Assembly: GCA_963756715.1 (NCBI GenBank)
Contig: CAVWOV010000043.1
Span: forward strand, 289,549-353,548
Length of the DNA: 64,000 bases
From: VAZQ01 sp963756715
GTDB lineage: Bacteria > Pseudomonadota > Alphaproteobacteria > Rhizobiales > Xanthobacteraceae
Reading direction: 5' to 3'
Shown: in pieces, positions 42,722 to 50,997 of the stretch
Layout: each line of letters starts with the position of its first letter
Numbering within the stretch: the first letter of the stretch is position 1
Made by a program: the position numbers and the translations under genes
The notes under the pieces: model-generated
The model's input: the letters and a program-made list of their open reading frames with translations, nothing else
Told to the model about the DNA's origin: nothing
Database searches by the model: none

Positions 42722-44269
42722 CAGAGGCGCGGATCATCGGTGCCCCTCCGCCGCCTAATCCGGATTTCGCTCTCGGGGTCGAAGCGTTATCGATGACGAA
42801 GCGCTTTGGCGAATTCACCGCGCTCGACCACGTGTCGTTGAAGGTGCCGGCCGGCTCGTTTCACGCTTTGCTTGGCGAGAACGGCGCCGGCAAGTCGACG
42901 CTGGTGAAATGCATCATGGGGTACTACCGGGCGGATGAGGGCGAGATCCTGGTCGAAGATCGGGAGCAGGACATCGAAAATCCGCGCGCCGCGCACGCGC
43001 TTGGTCTCGGCATGGTCTATCAGCACTTCACGTCGGTGCCGGCCATGACGGTGACGGAGAATTTCGTGCTGGCGCGCCCCGCCCTGCCGGTCGTCATCGA
43101 CTGGCGAAAGGAAAAAGCGGAACTGGAGGCGTTCCTCGATCGCATGCCGTTCCGTGTGCCGCTCGAACTCCAAGGTTTCGGCGATTTCGGCTGGCGAGCG
43201 GCAGAAGTGCGAGATACTCAAGCAGCTCTATCTGCGGCGACGCTTTCTCATCCTCGACGAACCCACCTCTGTGCTCACGCCCGGCGAAGCCGACGAGGTG
43301 CTCGGCATGCTCAGGCAGATGGTGGCAAAGAACGAGCTGACCATCCTGATGATCACGCACAAATTCCGTGAGGTGATGGCGTTTGCCGACGAGGTCACAA
43401 TCCTGCGCCGCGGCCGTCATGCCGGGGGCGGCCGCGTCGCCGATCTGACGCCGGACGCGATGGCGAGCATGATGATCGGTGCGCAGGAACTGACCAAAGC
43501 GCCACCGCGCAGCACGGACTTCGGCGTGACCCGGCTCGAGATTGATCGCGTGAGTGCGCTCGACGACGCCGGTCAGCCAGCCTTGCATGGAGTCTCGCTC
43601 GCCATCAAAAGTGGTGAGATCGTCGGGATCGCCGGGGTGTCGGGCAACGGCCAGCGGCAACTGGTGGAGGTGCTGGCGGGTCAGCGCACCGCCAGCGGCG
43701 GGGACGTGCGCATTGCCGGCGAACTCTATCACGCCACCCGCGATGAGATGCGGCGGCACAAGCTCTCTTGCCTGCCGGAGGAACCGCTTAAGAACGCTTG
43801 CGTCGCGCGCATGAGCGTGTCGGAGAACATGGCGTTCCGCGACTTCGACCGCGCTCCATTCGCGGCCGGCGGCTGGTGGCTGCAACGCAGAAAGTTGCGC
43901 GAACAGGCGGAGCGCATGATCGGCGAGTATCAGATCAAGACGCAATCACCGGAGTCGCCAGTCGGCGACTTGTCCGGCGGCAATGTCCAGCGCACCGTTT
44001 TGGCACGAGAACTCAACGGCGAAGTGGACGTGATGATCGCCGCCAATCCATGCTTTGGACTCGATTTCGCAGCGGTCGCGCAGATTCATGCTGAGATCGT
44101 CGCGGTTCGCAACCGTGGTGCCGCGGTTCTGTTGGTGAGCGAAGACCTCGACGAGCTATTGGAGCTTGCCGATCGCATCGTCGTGATTTTCAACGGCCGC
44201 CTGGTCTATGAAGCGCCGGCGAGCGAAGCTGATTTGGTTCACATTGGACGCCATATGGCCGGACATTGA
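42718..44269 (+). CDS. Double-domain ABC transporter ATPase of BMP/ureide type, frameshifted
   Basis: It starts with ATGA overlap at 42718. Domain 1 has LSMTKRFGEFTALDHVSLKVP and Walker A GENGAGKST, then VYQHFTSVPAMTVTENFVLA. Near 43170 the frame breaks; removing one C of the CC at 43170-43171 joins ELKVSAISAGERQKCEILKQL and Walker B FLILDEPTSVLTPGE. Domain 2 has GVSGNGQRQLVEVLAG, LSGGNVQRTVLARELNG and the degenerate AANPCFGLDF, and ends at 44269. The rejoined length is about 516 residues, normal for YufO-type ATPases. It powers the BMP importer. The single-base break may be artefactual. Confidence 0.85.
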
Positions 44270-44365
44270 GCAATCATGACCGAAATTTAATATTCCAAGC
44301 CAAATTGTCGCATCCCGATCGAGCCTCCTTAAGCTAGGGTCGCAACGCAACGATGGGAGGATTGA

Positions 44366-44581
44366 ATGCTTTGGACCTCTATTCGGGAGTGGAGTCAGAA
44401 GAAGAAACTGCGCACGATGCTGTCAGACCCGCGATCCGAAAGGGGATTCAGGTCGACCGGGCAGCTTGAAAAAGGTATTTCCGCCGACCGCTCGACGACC
44501 GAGCGGTTGCTCCTCAGCATCGGCGCAAGAAAGTCCGACGACGTTGAGGAGTGGACGCTTAAGCCGGCAGGAACCGTCTGA
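44366..44581 (+). CDS. Small conserved-looking protein, function unknown
   Basis: 71 residues, MLWTSIREWSQKKKLRTMLSD..., with a strong GGGAGGATTGA ribosome site immediately before the ATG, so it is probably translated. It is basic at the N-terminus (amphipathic helix plus KKK) and contains ERLLLSIGARKSDDVEEW, which looks like a structured C-terminal half. I recall similar small rhizobial proteins but no function. It stands alone between convergent blocks. Confidence 0.6.
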   Translation: MLWTSIREWSQKKKLRTMLSDPRSERGFRSTGQLEKGISADRSTTERLLLSIGARKSDDVEEWTLKPAGTV

Positions 44582-44675
44582 TCGGCCAGTCGAGGCGCGA
44601 CGGACGCTCCCACACGGCTCTGTTTGAGACATGAATTGAAGTGGTGCGGTCGCATTCCTTTGCGGCCGCGACAGG

Positions 44676-45515
44676 TTATACGACTGTCTGATGGCGCTCG
44701 ATGCAGGTGCGCAGCACCTCGTCGGGTGCGCGTTTCCACCAGTTATTGGCTGACAGAATTTCCACCTCGCAGTGGCCGCTGTAGCCTGCCGCCTCTACCA
44801 TCGCGCGGACGCCGCGCAGGTCGATGACGCCGTCGCCCATCATGCCGCGGTCGAGCAATAGATCGGTCGTCGGCACCAGCCAGTCGTTAACATGATAGGC
44901 CAGGATGCGCCGCCCGGCGCGCGCGATCTGCCGGGCGAGGTCAGGATCCCACCAGACGTGATAGACATCGATCGCGACGCCGACACCGTCACCTAATTCG
45001 TCGCACAGGTCGTTGGCATGCGCGAGAGTGTTCACGCAGGCACGGTCGGCCGCGAACATCGGATGAAGCGGCTCGATCGCGAGCGGTACGTTGGCTTCAC
45101 GGGCATAAGGAAGCAGCGCGGCGATAGCGTCGCGCACCTGCGCCCGCGCATCGGTAAGGTCGCGCGAACCTTTCGGCAGCCCGCCGACCACCAGGATGAG
45201 ACATTGTGCGCCGATCGCGGCGGCCTCGTCGATGGCGCGGCGGTTGTCGTCGAGCGCTGCGCGTCGGCCCGCCTCGTCGGATGCCGGGAACATTCCGCCG
45301 CGGCAAAGCCCGGTCACCGTCATGCCGTGGGTGCGGATGAGCTTACCGGCGTGCTCGACACCGCAGGCCTGCACGATATCGCGCCAGGGCGAGATCGCCG
45401 TGATGCCGGCACGAGCGCAGCCTTCGATGAGTTGTTCGAACGACCAAGCCTTTACGGTCATCGAGTTGATCGAGAGCCACGACCGGTCGTTCGTCAGATC
45501 ACGCATTATTTCCAT
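44676..45515 (-). CDS. TIM-barrel sugar phosphate isomerase/epimerase-like protein
   Basis: 279 residues from the ATG at 45515 (a second ATG at 45506 is nearly as good). AP-endonuclease-2/xylose-isomerase-like fold: LSINSMTVKAWSFEQLIEGCARAGITAISPWRD, IGAQCLILVVGGLPKG, PLAIEPLHPMFAADRACVNT, VAIDVYHVWWDPDL, ILAYHVNDWL and GHCEVEILSANNWWK, which provide the metal-binding Glu/Asp/His set. The frame extends to 45716 through a repeat but without support. It probably isomerises or epimerises a keto-sugar in the pathway with the DUF993 protein and the Gfo/Idh/MocA oxidoreductase that precede it. Confidence 0.85.
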   Translation of the reverse strand: MEIMRDLTNDRSWLSINSMTVKAWSFEQLIEGCARAGITAISPWRDIVQACGVEHAGKLIRTHGMTVTGLCRGGMFPASDEAGRRAALDDNRRAIDEAAAIGAQCLILVVGGLPKGSRDLTDARAQVRDAIAALLPYAREANVPLAIEPLHPMFAADRACVNTLAHANDLCDELGDGVGVAIDVYHVWWDPDLARQIARAGRRILAYHVNDWLVPTTDLLLDRGMMGDGVIDLRGVRAMVEAAGYSGHCEVEILSANNWWKRAPDEVLRTCIERHQTVV

Positions 45516-45529
45516 CCACGAATGCCCCC

Positions 45530-45570
45530 CACCCCTGACCCCTCCCCACCGCTTCGCCGGGGGAGGGGAA
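45530..45570. repeat. Short palindromic C/G-run element (copy 4, partial)
   Basis: CCCCTCCCC...GGGGGAGGGG around a CGCTTCG centre, between the isomerase and the DUF993 gene. It resembles the inner arms of the longer palindromic repeats and could form an intercistronic hairpin. Confidence 0.5.
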
Positions 45571-45627
45571 CCGAAACATACGCGCGCTTCGCACAAAAGA
45601 AGTGCCGCCGCATCCATCAGCCATCCA

Positions 45628-46791
45628 TCACGCGGTAACGCCGCGGGTTGCCATGACGTGGCGCATGCGCGCCGCGGCAACATCAGGATCGGCAAGCAGG
45701 CCGGCGGCGTCCGCAAGGCGGAACAGTTCGGCGAGATGCAAGGTCGAGCGCGCGCTCTCCTGCCCGCCCACCATGGTGAAATGTTCCTGCAGGCCGTTGA
45801 GATAGGCCATGAAGACGACGCCGGTCTTGTAGAAGCGGGTCGGCGCTTTGAAGATGTGCCGCGACAGCGGAACGGTCGGTGCGAAGATGTCGTGGAAGGT
45901 CTGCGTCTCGCCGCGCGTCAATGCGTCGAGCGCCGCGGCGGCCGCTGGCGCGATCACATCGAAGATGCCGAGCAGCGCGTCCGAATAACCCTTATCGTCG
46001 CCGGCGATCAGTTCGGCGTAGTTGAAATCATCGCCGGTATACATCCGCACGCCCTGCGCCAGCCGCCGGCGCATCGCGATCTCCTTGTCCTTGTCGAGCA
46101 GCGAGATCTTCACGCCGTCGACCTTGGCGGCGTTGTCCGCCACCACGTCAAGCGCCACCGCCATCGCGGCGTCGTGGTCGGCATAGCCCCAGTAGCCGGC
46201 GAGCGCCGGGTCGAACATCTCGCCGAGCCAGTGAATGATAACGGGATCTTTCACTTGGCCGAGGATGCGGCCGTAGACCCTGGCATAGTCGTCGGGCGAG
46301 CGCGCCGCCTGCACCAGTGCACGGCTCGCCATCAGTACGATGCGGCCGCCAAGCTTCTCGATCGCCGCGCACTGCTCCTCGTAGGCACGGATGACGTCGT
46401 CAACCGTCACGCTCGGTGATGGCTCAAGATGGTCGGTACCAGCGCCGGAGCCTAGCAGCGCGCCGGGAAAGTCTTTTGCCGCATCGATGCTGCGGCGGAT
46501 CAATTCGAGCGATTTCGGCCAGTCCATGCCCATGCCCCGCTGGGCGGTATCCATGGCTTCGGCAACGCCCAGGCCAAGCGACCAGAGGTGCTGCCGGAAC
46601 GCGATGGTGCGCTCCCAGTCGACAACGGTGTCGAGCCAGGGATCGGTGTCGGCAAGCGGATCGGCAACCACGTGCGCCGCCGCGTAGGCGATGCGGCTGA
46701 ATGGCGGTTGCGCGGCAGGCAGCGGGCGCGGCGGCTTCGTCGTGTAGGCCGCGAGCTTCCCGCCAGCGATGGGGAGATTCAAAGTCGCCAT
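45628..46791 (-). CDS. DUF993 family protein (aldolase-like)
   Basis: 387-residue protein of the DUF993 family, distantly related to dihydrodipicolinate-synthase-type barrels. Visible segments are VDWERTIAFRQHLWSLGLGVAEAMDTAQRGMGMDW (about 57-91), GAGTDHLEPS, YARVYGRILGQVKDPVIIHWLGEMFDP and KVDGVKISLLDKDKE, which holds a lysine in a Schiff-base-like position, and RMYTGDDFNY. It lies between the TIM-barrel isomerase and a Gfo/Idh/MocA gene in one orientation, an arrangement I associate with sugar or cyclitol breakdown. Its activity is not established. Confidence 0.8.
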   Translation of the reverse strand: MATLNLPIAGGKLAAYTTKPPRPLPAAQPPFSRIAYAAAHVVADPLADTDPWLDTVVDWERTIAFRQHLWSLGLGVAEAMDTAQRGMGMDWPKSLELIRRSIDAAKDFPGALLGSGAGTDHLEPSPSVTVDDVIRAYEEQCAAIEKLGGRIVLMASRALVQAARSPDDYARVYGRILGQVKDPVIIHWLGEMFDPALAGYWGYADHDAAMAVALDVVADNAAKVDGVKISLLDKDKEIAMRRRLAQGVRMYTGDDFNYAELIAGDDKGYSDALLGIFDVIAPAAAAALDALTRGETQTFHDIFAPTVPLSRHIFKAPTRFYKTGVVFMAYLNGLQEHFTMVGGQESARSTLHLAELFRLADAAGLLADPDVAAARMRHVMATRGVTA

Positions 46792-46841
46792 CAGGAATTT
46801 CCGTTTCTTTTGTCACACGCAGCAGCCGTGGTCTCCATCCC

Positions 46842-46870
46842 CCTTGTGGGGGAGGGAGGGGAGCAGGCCA
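46842..46870. repeat. Short palindromic C/G-run element (copy 5, partial)
   Basis: CCCCCTTGTGGGGG followed by AGGGAGGGG, between the DUF993 and oxidoreductase genes. It is the same half-arm type as the copies at 3366 and 45530. Confidence 0.45.
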
Positions 46871-46887
46871 GTGCGCTTCGCAACACC

Positions 46888-48039
46888 TCACACCTTCAAC
46901 GGTGGAATGTCGATCCAGCGGCGTTCCTTCCAACTGCGCAATCCCGCTTCGGCAAGCTGCACACCTTTGGCGCCCTCCAGAAGCGTCCACTTGAAAGGCG
47001 TCCCGTCGTAGAGATGGCGGATGAACATCTCCCATTCGGTCTTGAAGCCGTTGTCGTAAGTGCCGAGGCCCGGCACCTCGCTCCAGGTCTCGAAAAACTT
47101 GATCGGCTGCGGGATGTCCGGGTTCCACACCGGACGCGGCGTATTCACCCGGGCCTGGCTCCAGCATTTCTGCAGCCCGGCGACCGCCGAGCCGTGAGTG
47201 CCATCGACGTGGAAGGTCACGAGATCATCGCGGCGCACGCGCGTACACCACGAGCTGTTGATGTGGGCGATCACGCCGCCGGCGAGCTGGAAGGTCGCAT
47301 AGGCGGCATCGTCGGCGTCCGCCTTGTAGGGCTTGTCGTTCTCGTCCCAGCGTTTGGGAATGTGAATGGCGCCGAGACACGAGACGCTCTCAACCTCGCC
47401 GAACAGGTTGTCGAGCACGTAACGCCAGTGGCAGAGCATGTCGAGAATGATGCCTCCGCCTTCCTTCTTCTTGTAGTTCCAGGACGGCCGGTTGGCGGGC
47501 TGCATGTCGCCCTCGAACACCCAGTAGCCGAATTCGCCACGCACTGCGAGCACCCGTCCGAAGAAGCCGGAGTCGAGCAGCATCTTGAGCTTGAGCAGAC
47601 CGGGCAGGAACAACTTGTCCTGCACGACGCCGTGCTTGATGCCCGCCTTCTTGGCGGCGCGCGCGAGATCGAGCGCATCGTCGAGATTATCGGCGGTTGG
47701 CTTTTCGCAGTAGATGTCCTTGCCGGCGGCGATTGCCTGCTTGACGAGCTTGTGGCGCAGAACGGTGGTCGCGGCATCGAAGAACAGTGTGTCGTCCTTG
47801 TTCTTCAGCGCGGCGTTGAGATCGGTGGTCCAGCGGGTGAGGCCGTGCGCCTTGGCGAGTTGTTCCAGCTTGTCGGCATTGCGGCCGACCAGGATCGGAT
47901 CGGGCATGACGCGGTCGCCGTTCTTGAGCGCGACGCCGCCCTCGTCGCGGATTGCGACGATCGACCGGATCAGATGTTGGTTCATCCCCATGCGGCCGGT
48001 GACGCCGTTCATGATGATGCCGAGACGTTGCTGCGCCAT
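46888..48039 (-). CDS. Gfo/Idh/MocA-family NAD(P)-dependent oxidoreductase
   Basis: 383-residue oxidoreductase. The N-terminal Rossmann segment is LGIIMNGVTGRMGMNQHLIRS, longer than usual between the first strand and helix. The family EKP motif is present in DIYCEKPTADNLDDALDL (about residues 113-130). The C-terminal substrate half has GGIILDMLCHWRYVLDNLFGEVES and IAHINSSWCTRV. It likely oxidises a sugar, polyol or keto-glycoside at one carbon, followed by the isomerase and DUF993 steps. The companion ABC importer genes lie just upstream in the same orientation. Confidence 0.87.
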   Translation of the reverse strand: MAQQRLGIIMNGVTGRMGMNQHLIRSIVAIRDEGGVALKNGDRVMPDPILVGRNADKLEQLAKAHGLTRWTTDLNAALKNKDDTLFFDAATTVLRHKLVKQAIAAGKDIYCEKPTADNLDDALDLARAAKKAGIKHGVVQDKLFLPGLLKLKMLLDSGFFGRVLAVRGEFGYWVFEGDMQPANRPSWNYKKKEGGGIILDMLCHWRYVLDNLFGEVESVSCLGAIHIPKRWDENDKPYKADADDAAYATFQLAGGVIAHINSSWCTRVRRDDLVTFHVDGTHGSAVAGLQKCWSQARVNTPRPVWNPDIPQPIKFFETWSEVPGLGTYDNGFKTEWEMFIRHLYDGTPFKWTLLEGAKGVQLAEAGLRSWKERRWIDIPPLKV

Positions 48040-48077
48040 GCCTGTTCCTTCGTGTTGCGCCGGATCGCCGAGCGCTC

Positions 48078-48842
48078 TTAATCCATTCCCAGCAGCCGGT
48101 AAATCCGCCGGGTGTATTCGCCGAATTTCTCCTGCGTCTTCATGTCGAGCGTGCGCGGATGCGGCAGCTCGACGCTAAAATTGTCCGCCATGCGGGCCGG
48201 GCCGGCGGTTAGGACGATCACCCGGGTGCCGAGGAAGACGGCTTCGGTGATGCCGTGAGTGACGAAGACGATGGTCTTTTTCGCCTCCTGCCAGATGCGC
48301 AGCAATTCCAGATTCATCTTCTCGCGGGTGAGCGCATCGAGCGCGCCGAACGGCTCGTCCATCAGGATCAGCTTGGGATCGTGGATGAGCGCCCGCGCAA
48401 TTGCGGCGCGCTGCTGCATGCCGCCCGAGAGTTCGTAGGGGTATTTCTCCTCGTTGCCCGCAAGCCCGACCAACGCAAGCAGCGCGCGCGCACGGTCGCG
48501 GCTCTCGGCCATGGGCAGTCCGAGAATTTCGGCGGGCAGCAGCACGTTGTCGATGATGCGCCGCCATTTCAACAGCAACGGCTGCTGGAACACCATGCCG
48601 ATATCGCGCGATGGATCGAACGGCTGCGTGGGGGTGCCGATACTCAACTCGCCGGCATCGTAAGGATGCAGTCCGGCGAGAATTTTCAGCAGAGTCGTCT
48701 TGCCACAACCGGACGGGCCGACGAGCGCTACCAGTTCGCCGGCGTCCACATCGAACGTCGCTTCCGAGATGGCAAGAAACGGCGTCCCCCGGGTCTGATA
48801 GGTCTTCTGCACGCCGGCGAGATGGATGAAGGGTGTGCCCAT
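48078..48842 (-). CDS. NitT/TauT-family ABC transporter ATPase
   Basis: 254-residue ATPase: Walker A GPSGCGKTT, signature LSGGMQQRAAIARAL and Walker B LILMDEPFGALDAL, followed by VFVTHGITEAVFLGTRV, the TauB/SsuB pattern. It ends with the usual C-terminal arm (GEYTRRIYRLLGMD). It follows its permease by eight bases. The cognate binding protein is probably the divergent gene at 50998-52011. Confidence 0.9.
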   Translation of the reverse strand: MGTPFIHLAGVQKTYQTRGTPFLAISEATFDVDAGELVALVGPSGCGKTTLLKILAGLHPYDAGELSIGTPTQPFDPSRDIGMVFQQPLLLKWRRIIDNVLLPAEILGLPMAESRDRARALLALVGLAGNEEKYPYELSGGMQQRAAIARALIHDPKLILMDEPFGALDALTREKMNLELLRIWQEAKKTIVFVTHGITEAVFLGTRVIVLTAGPARMADNFSVELPHPRTLDMKTQEKFGEYTRRIYRLLGMD

Positions 48843-48850
48843 GACCCGCC

Positions 48851-49618
48851 TTACGCAAGCCGCGCGTCGCGCACGACCAGCAGCCGCTCGAGCAGCAGCA
48901 CCAGCCCGTACAGCACCATGCCGATCAGCGTGATCAGGATCACCGCCATGAACATTGCGGCGGTGTCGAGGGTCACCTGCACCTGCAGCATCAGATAGCC
49001 GAGCCCGCGGTCGGAGCCGAGGAATTCACCGACGATCGCGCCGGCGACTGCCAGGATGGCGGCGACCTTCATGCCGGCGAAGATGAACGGCAATGCGCCC
49101 GGCAACTGGATCTTGGTGAACACCTGCCAGCGCGAGCCCTTGAGCGTGCGCACGAGATCGAGCAGGTCCGGCTCCACCTCGCGCAAACCGCGCGCCGTCG
49201 TCAGCACGATCGGGAAGAAGCAGATGGCGAATGCCATCATGATGTTCGGTTTGATGCCGTAGCTGAACCAGACGATGATCAGCGGGCCCAGCGCGACCTT
49301 CGGGATCATGTTGAGGCTGACCAGCAGCGGCATCACGGCCATTTCGAAGCGGCTGAACCAGGAGAACAGCAGCGCAATTCCGACCCCGACGACGACCGCC
49401 AGCAGGTAGCCGCCAAAGATCTCGGTAGCAGTTACCGCGATGTTTTCCAGCCAGCGGTAGTTCGGGACGAACAGGGCGCGCAGCGTATCGTAGGGCGAGG
49501 GCATAACGAACTTCGGCACCTCGCCGAATTTGACGAACAGATACCACGCTGCGATCAACGCAAGGTGGCTCAGGACCGCCAGTGTATAGCGCTGCAATGT
49601 CTGCGGATTTGTGGTCAA
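48851..49618 (-). CDS. NitT/TauT-family ABC transporter permease
   Basis: 255-residue inner-membrane permease of the SsuC/TauC type with about six segments: LAVLSHLALIAAWYLFVKFG, GGYLLAVVVGVGIALLFSWF, the EAA loop EPDLLDLVRTLKGSRWQVFTKIQLPGALPFIFAG, and a last segment ending GLVLLLERLLVV. It works with the neighbouring ATPase. The substrate is inferred to match the pathway genes downstream, not a known sulfonate. Confidence 0.88.
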   Translation of the reverse strand: MTTNPQTLQRYTLAVLSHLALIAAWYLFVKFGEVPKFVMPSPYDTLRALFVPNYRWLENIAVTATEIFGGYLLAVVVGVGIALLFSWFSRFEMAVMPLLVSLNMIPKVALGPLIIVWFSYGIKPNIMMAFAICFFPIVLTTARGLREVEPDLLDLVRTLKGSRWQVFTKIQLPGALPFIFAGMKVAAILAVAGAIVGEFLGSDRGLGYLMLQVQVTLDTAAMFMAVILITLIGMVLYGLVLLLERLLVVRDARLA

Positions 49619-49719
49619 CGCCCGCCCCTCATGCCGTATGAGCCGCCGCCATGCTAGGGCAAGCGGCCGCGGGGAGCCAGAACGTCAAGTCGGCGAATGT
49701 GCGGCACAATCGCTCGCGC

Positions 49720-50787
49720 TCACGCCAGCCAACGTGGCAGGTTGGCACGCACAAATTCGTCGTCGTTCAGGTGCGGGTAGCTCGCGCATACCCGGTCGAT
49801 TTCCTCCTTCTGACCCGGTCCCAGCGTCTCGTTCGGATCGAGGCACCAGATGCCCACCAGCAGACCCTGGCGCCGCAGAATCTCGTGGCAGCCGGCGATC
49901 ACGCCGTGGAAGTCGTTGGCGACATCGAAGATCGCCGCATTGCAATCGGTGATCTGCGCGTCGAGCGCGAGCAGGTCGTTCGGGACCGCATGGGCGGCCG
50001 CGGCGGCGTGCGCGCGCTCCAGAAGCTCGACGGCGCGCTTGACCCACACGCTCCAGTGGCCGAGCAGGCCGCCCTTGATGCGGACGGTCACCGGCTCTTG
50101 CCGGGTCGGGATGATGAATGGCGTCAACAGGTCGAGCAGGATGTGGTCGTCGTTGCCGGTATAGAGCGTGACGCGTTCGGCCGCACCCGCTTCGACCACG
50201 CCGCGAATAACATCGAGGGTGCGGTAGCGGTTGAATGGCGCGATCTTGATCGCCACGATGTTTTCGATCGCCGCGAACCGCCGCCAGAACGATCGCGGCA
50301 GCACGAGGCCGCCGACCGCCGGCTGAAGATAGAATCCGATCAGCGGAATCTCCCGCGCCACCGCTTGCGAATGCGCGATCAATTCGTCTTCGCTGGCGCC
50401 CTTCAAGGCGGCAAGCGACAACAACCCGGCGTGATAACCGAGATCGCGCGCGACCGCGGCCTCCTTCACAGCCTGGCTGGTGCGGCCCGACAGACCGGCG
50501 ATCATGACCGGAAGATCGCGCACCCATTCGGCCGCCGACCGCATCGCGAGTTCCAACACGGGCTGATAGAGCCCAACATCACGAATGGCGAACTGCGTCG
50601 TATGGACGCCGACCGCCAGGCCGCCCGCACCGGCGTCGAGATAGTAGCGGGTGAGGGCGCGCTGCCGCCGCCGGTCGAGCTTACGAGCGGCATCAAGCGC
50701 GAGCGGATGCGCAGGAATTGCGACGCCCTTGCGCAATGCGGCGAGCACGTGTGGAGGCCAATTCTGCCAGCGTAATCCCATCGTCAT
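49720..50787 (-). CDS. Dihydrodipicolinate synthase (DapA)-family aldolase/lyase
   Basis: 355-residue barrel enzyme from the ATG at 50787 (MTMGLRWQNWPPHVLAALRKG); the frame's earlier ATG at 50874 lacks support. The Schiff-base lysine is in NIVAIKIAPFNRY (about residue 178), and a conserved tyrosine lies in IGFYLQPAVGG. ALTRYYLDAGAGGLAVGVHTTQF is the family opening. Such enzymes make or split 2-keto acids in sugar-acid or amino-acid catabolism. It lies between the importer permease and the divergent binding-protein gene, so it belongs to the same catabolic unit. Confidence 0.84.
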   Translation of the reverse strand: MTMGLRWQNWPPHVLAALRKGVAIPAHPLALDAARKLDRRRQRALTRYYLDAGAGGLAVGVHTTQFAIRDVGLYQPVLELAMRSAAEWVRDLPVMIAGLSGRTSQAVKEAAVARDLGYHAGLLSLAALKGASEDELIAHSQAVAREIPLIGFYLQPAVGGLVLPRSFWRRFAAIENIVAIKIAPFNRYRTLDVIRGVVEAGAAERVTLYTGNDDHILLDLLTPFIIPTRQEPVTVRIKGGLLGHWSVWVKRAVELLERAHAAAAAHAVPNDLLALDAQITDCNAAIFDVANDFHGVIAGCHEILRRQGLLVGIWCLDPNETLGPGQKEEIDRVCASYPHLNDDEFVRANLPRWLA

Positions 50788-50997
50788 GTCCAATTCCGTC
50801 TCGTCCGAGCGACCCCGGCGCGACGTTATGTATCTTGCAACAGGCTTACGGTGGACAGTCTGTCGCGGCGCCAATGTTGACAGGGTAGGGAGCCAATCCT
50901 ATCGTTTCCGGCAATCGAGCAGCTATCACGAAGTTTCGCTGCGCGTCGAGAATTGCGAAGTCCGGCCGGCGCCCGGCATCAACCCTTGGAGTTCAGC

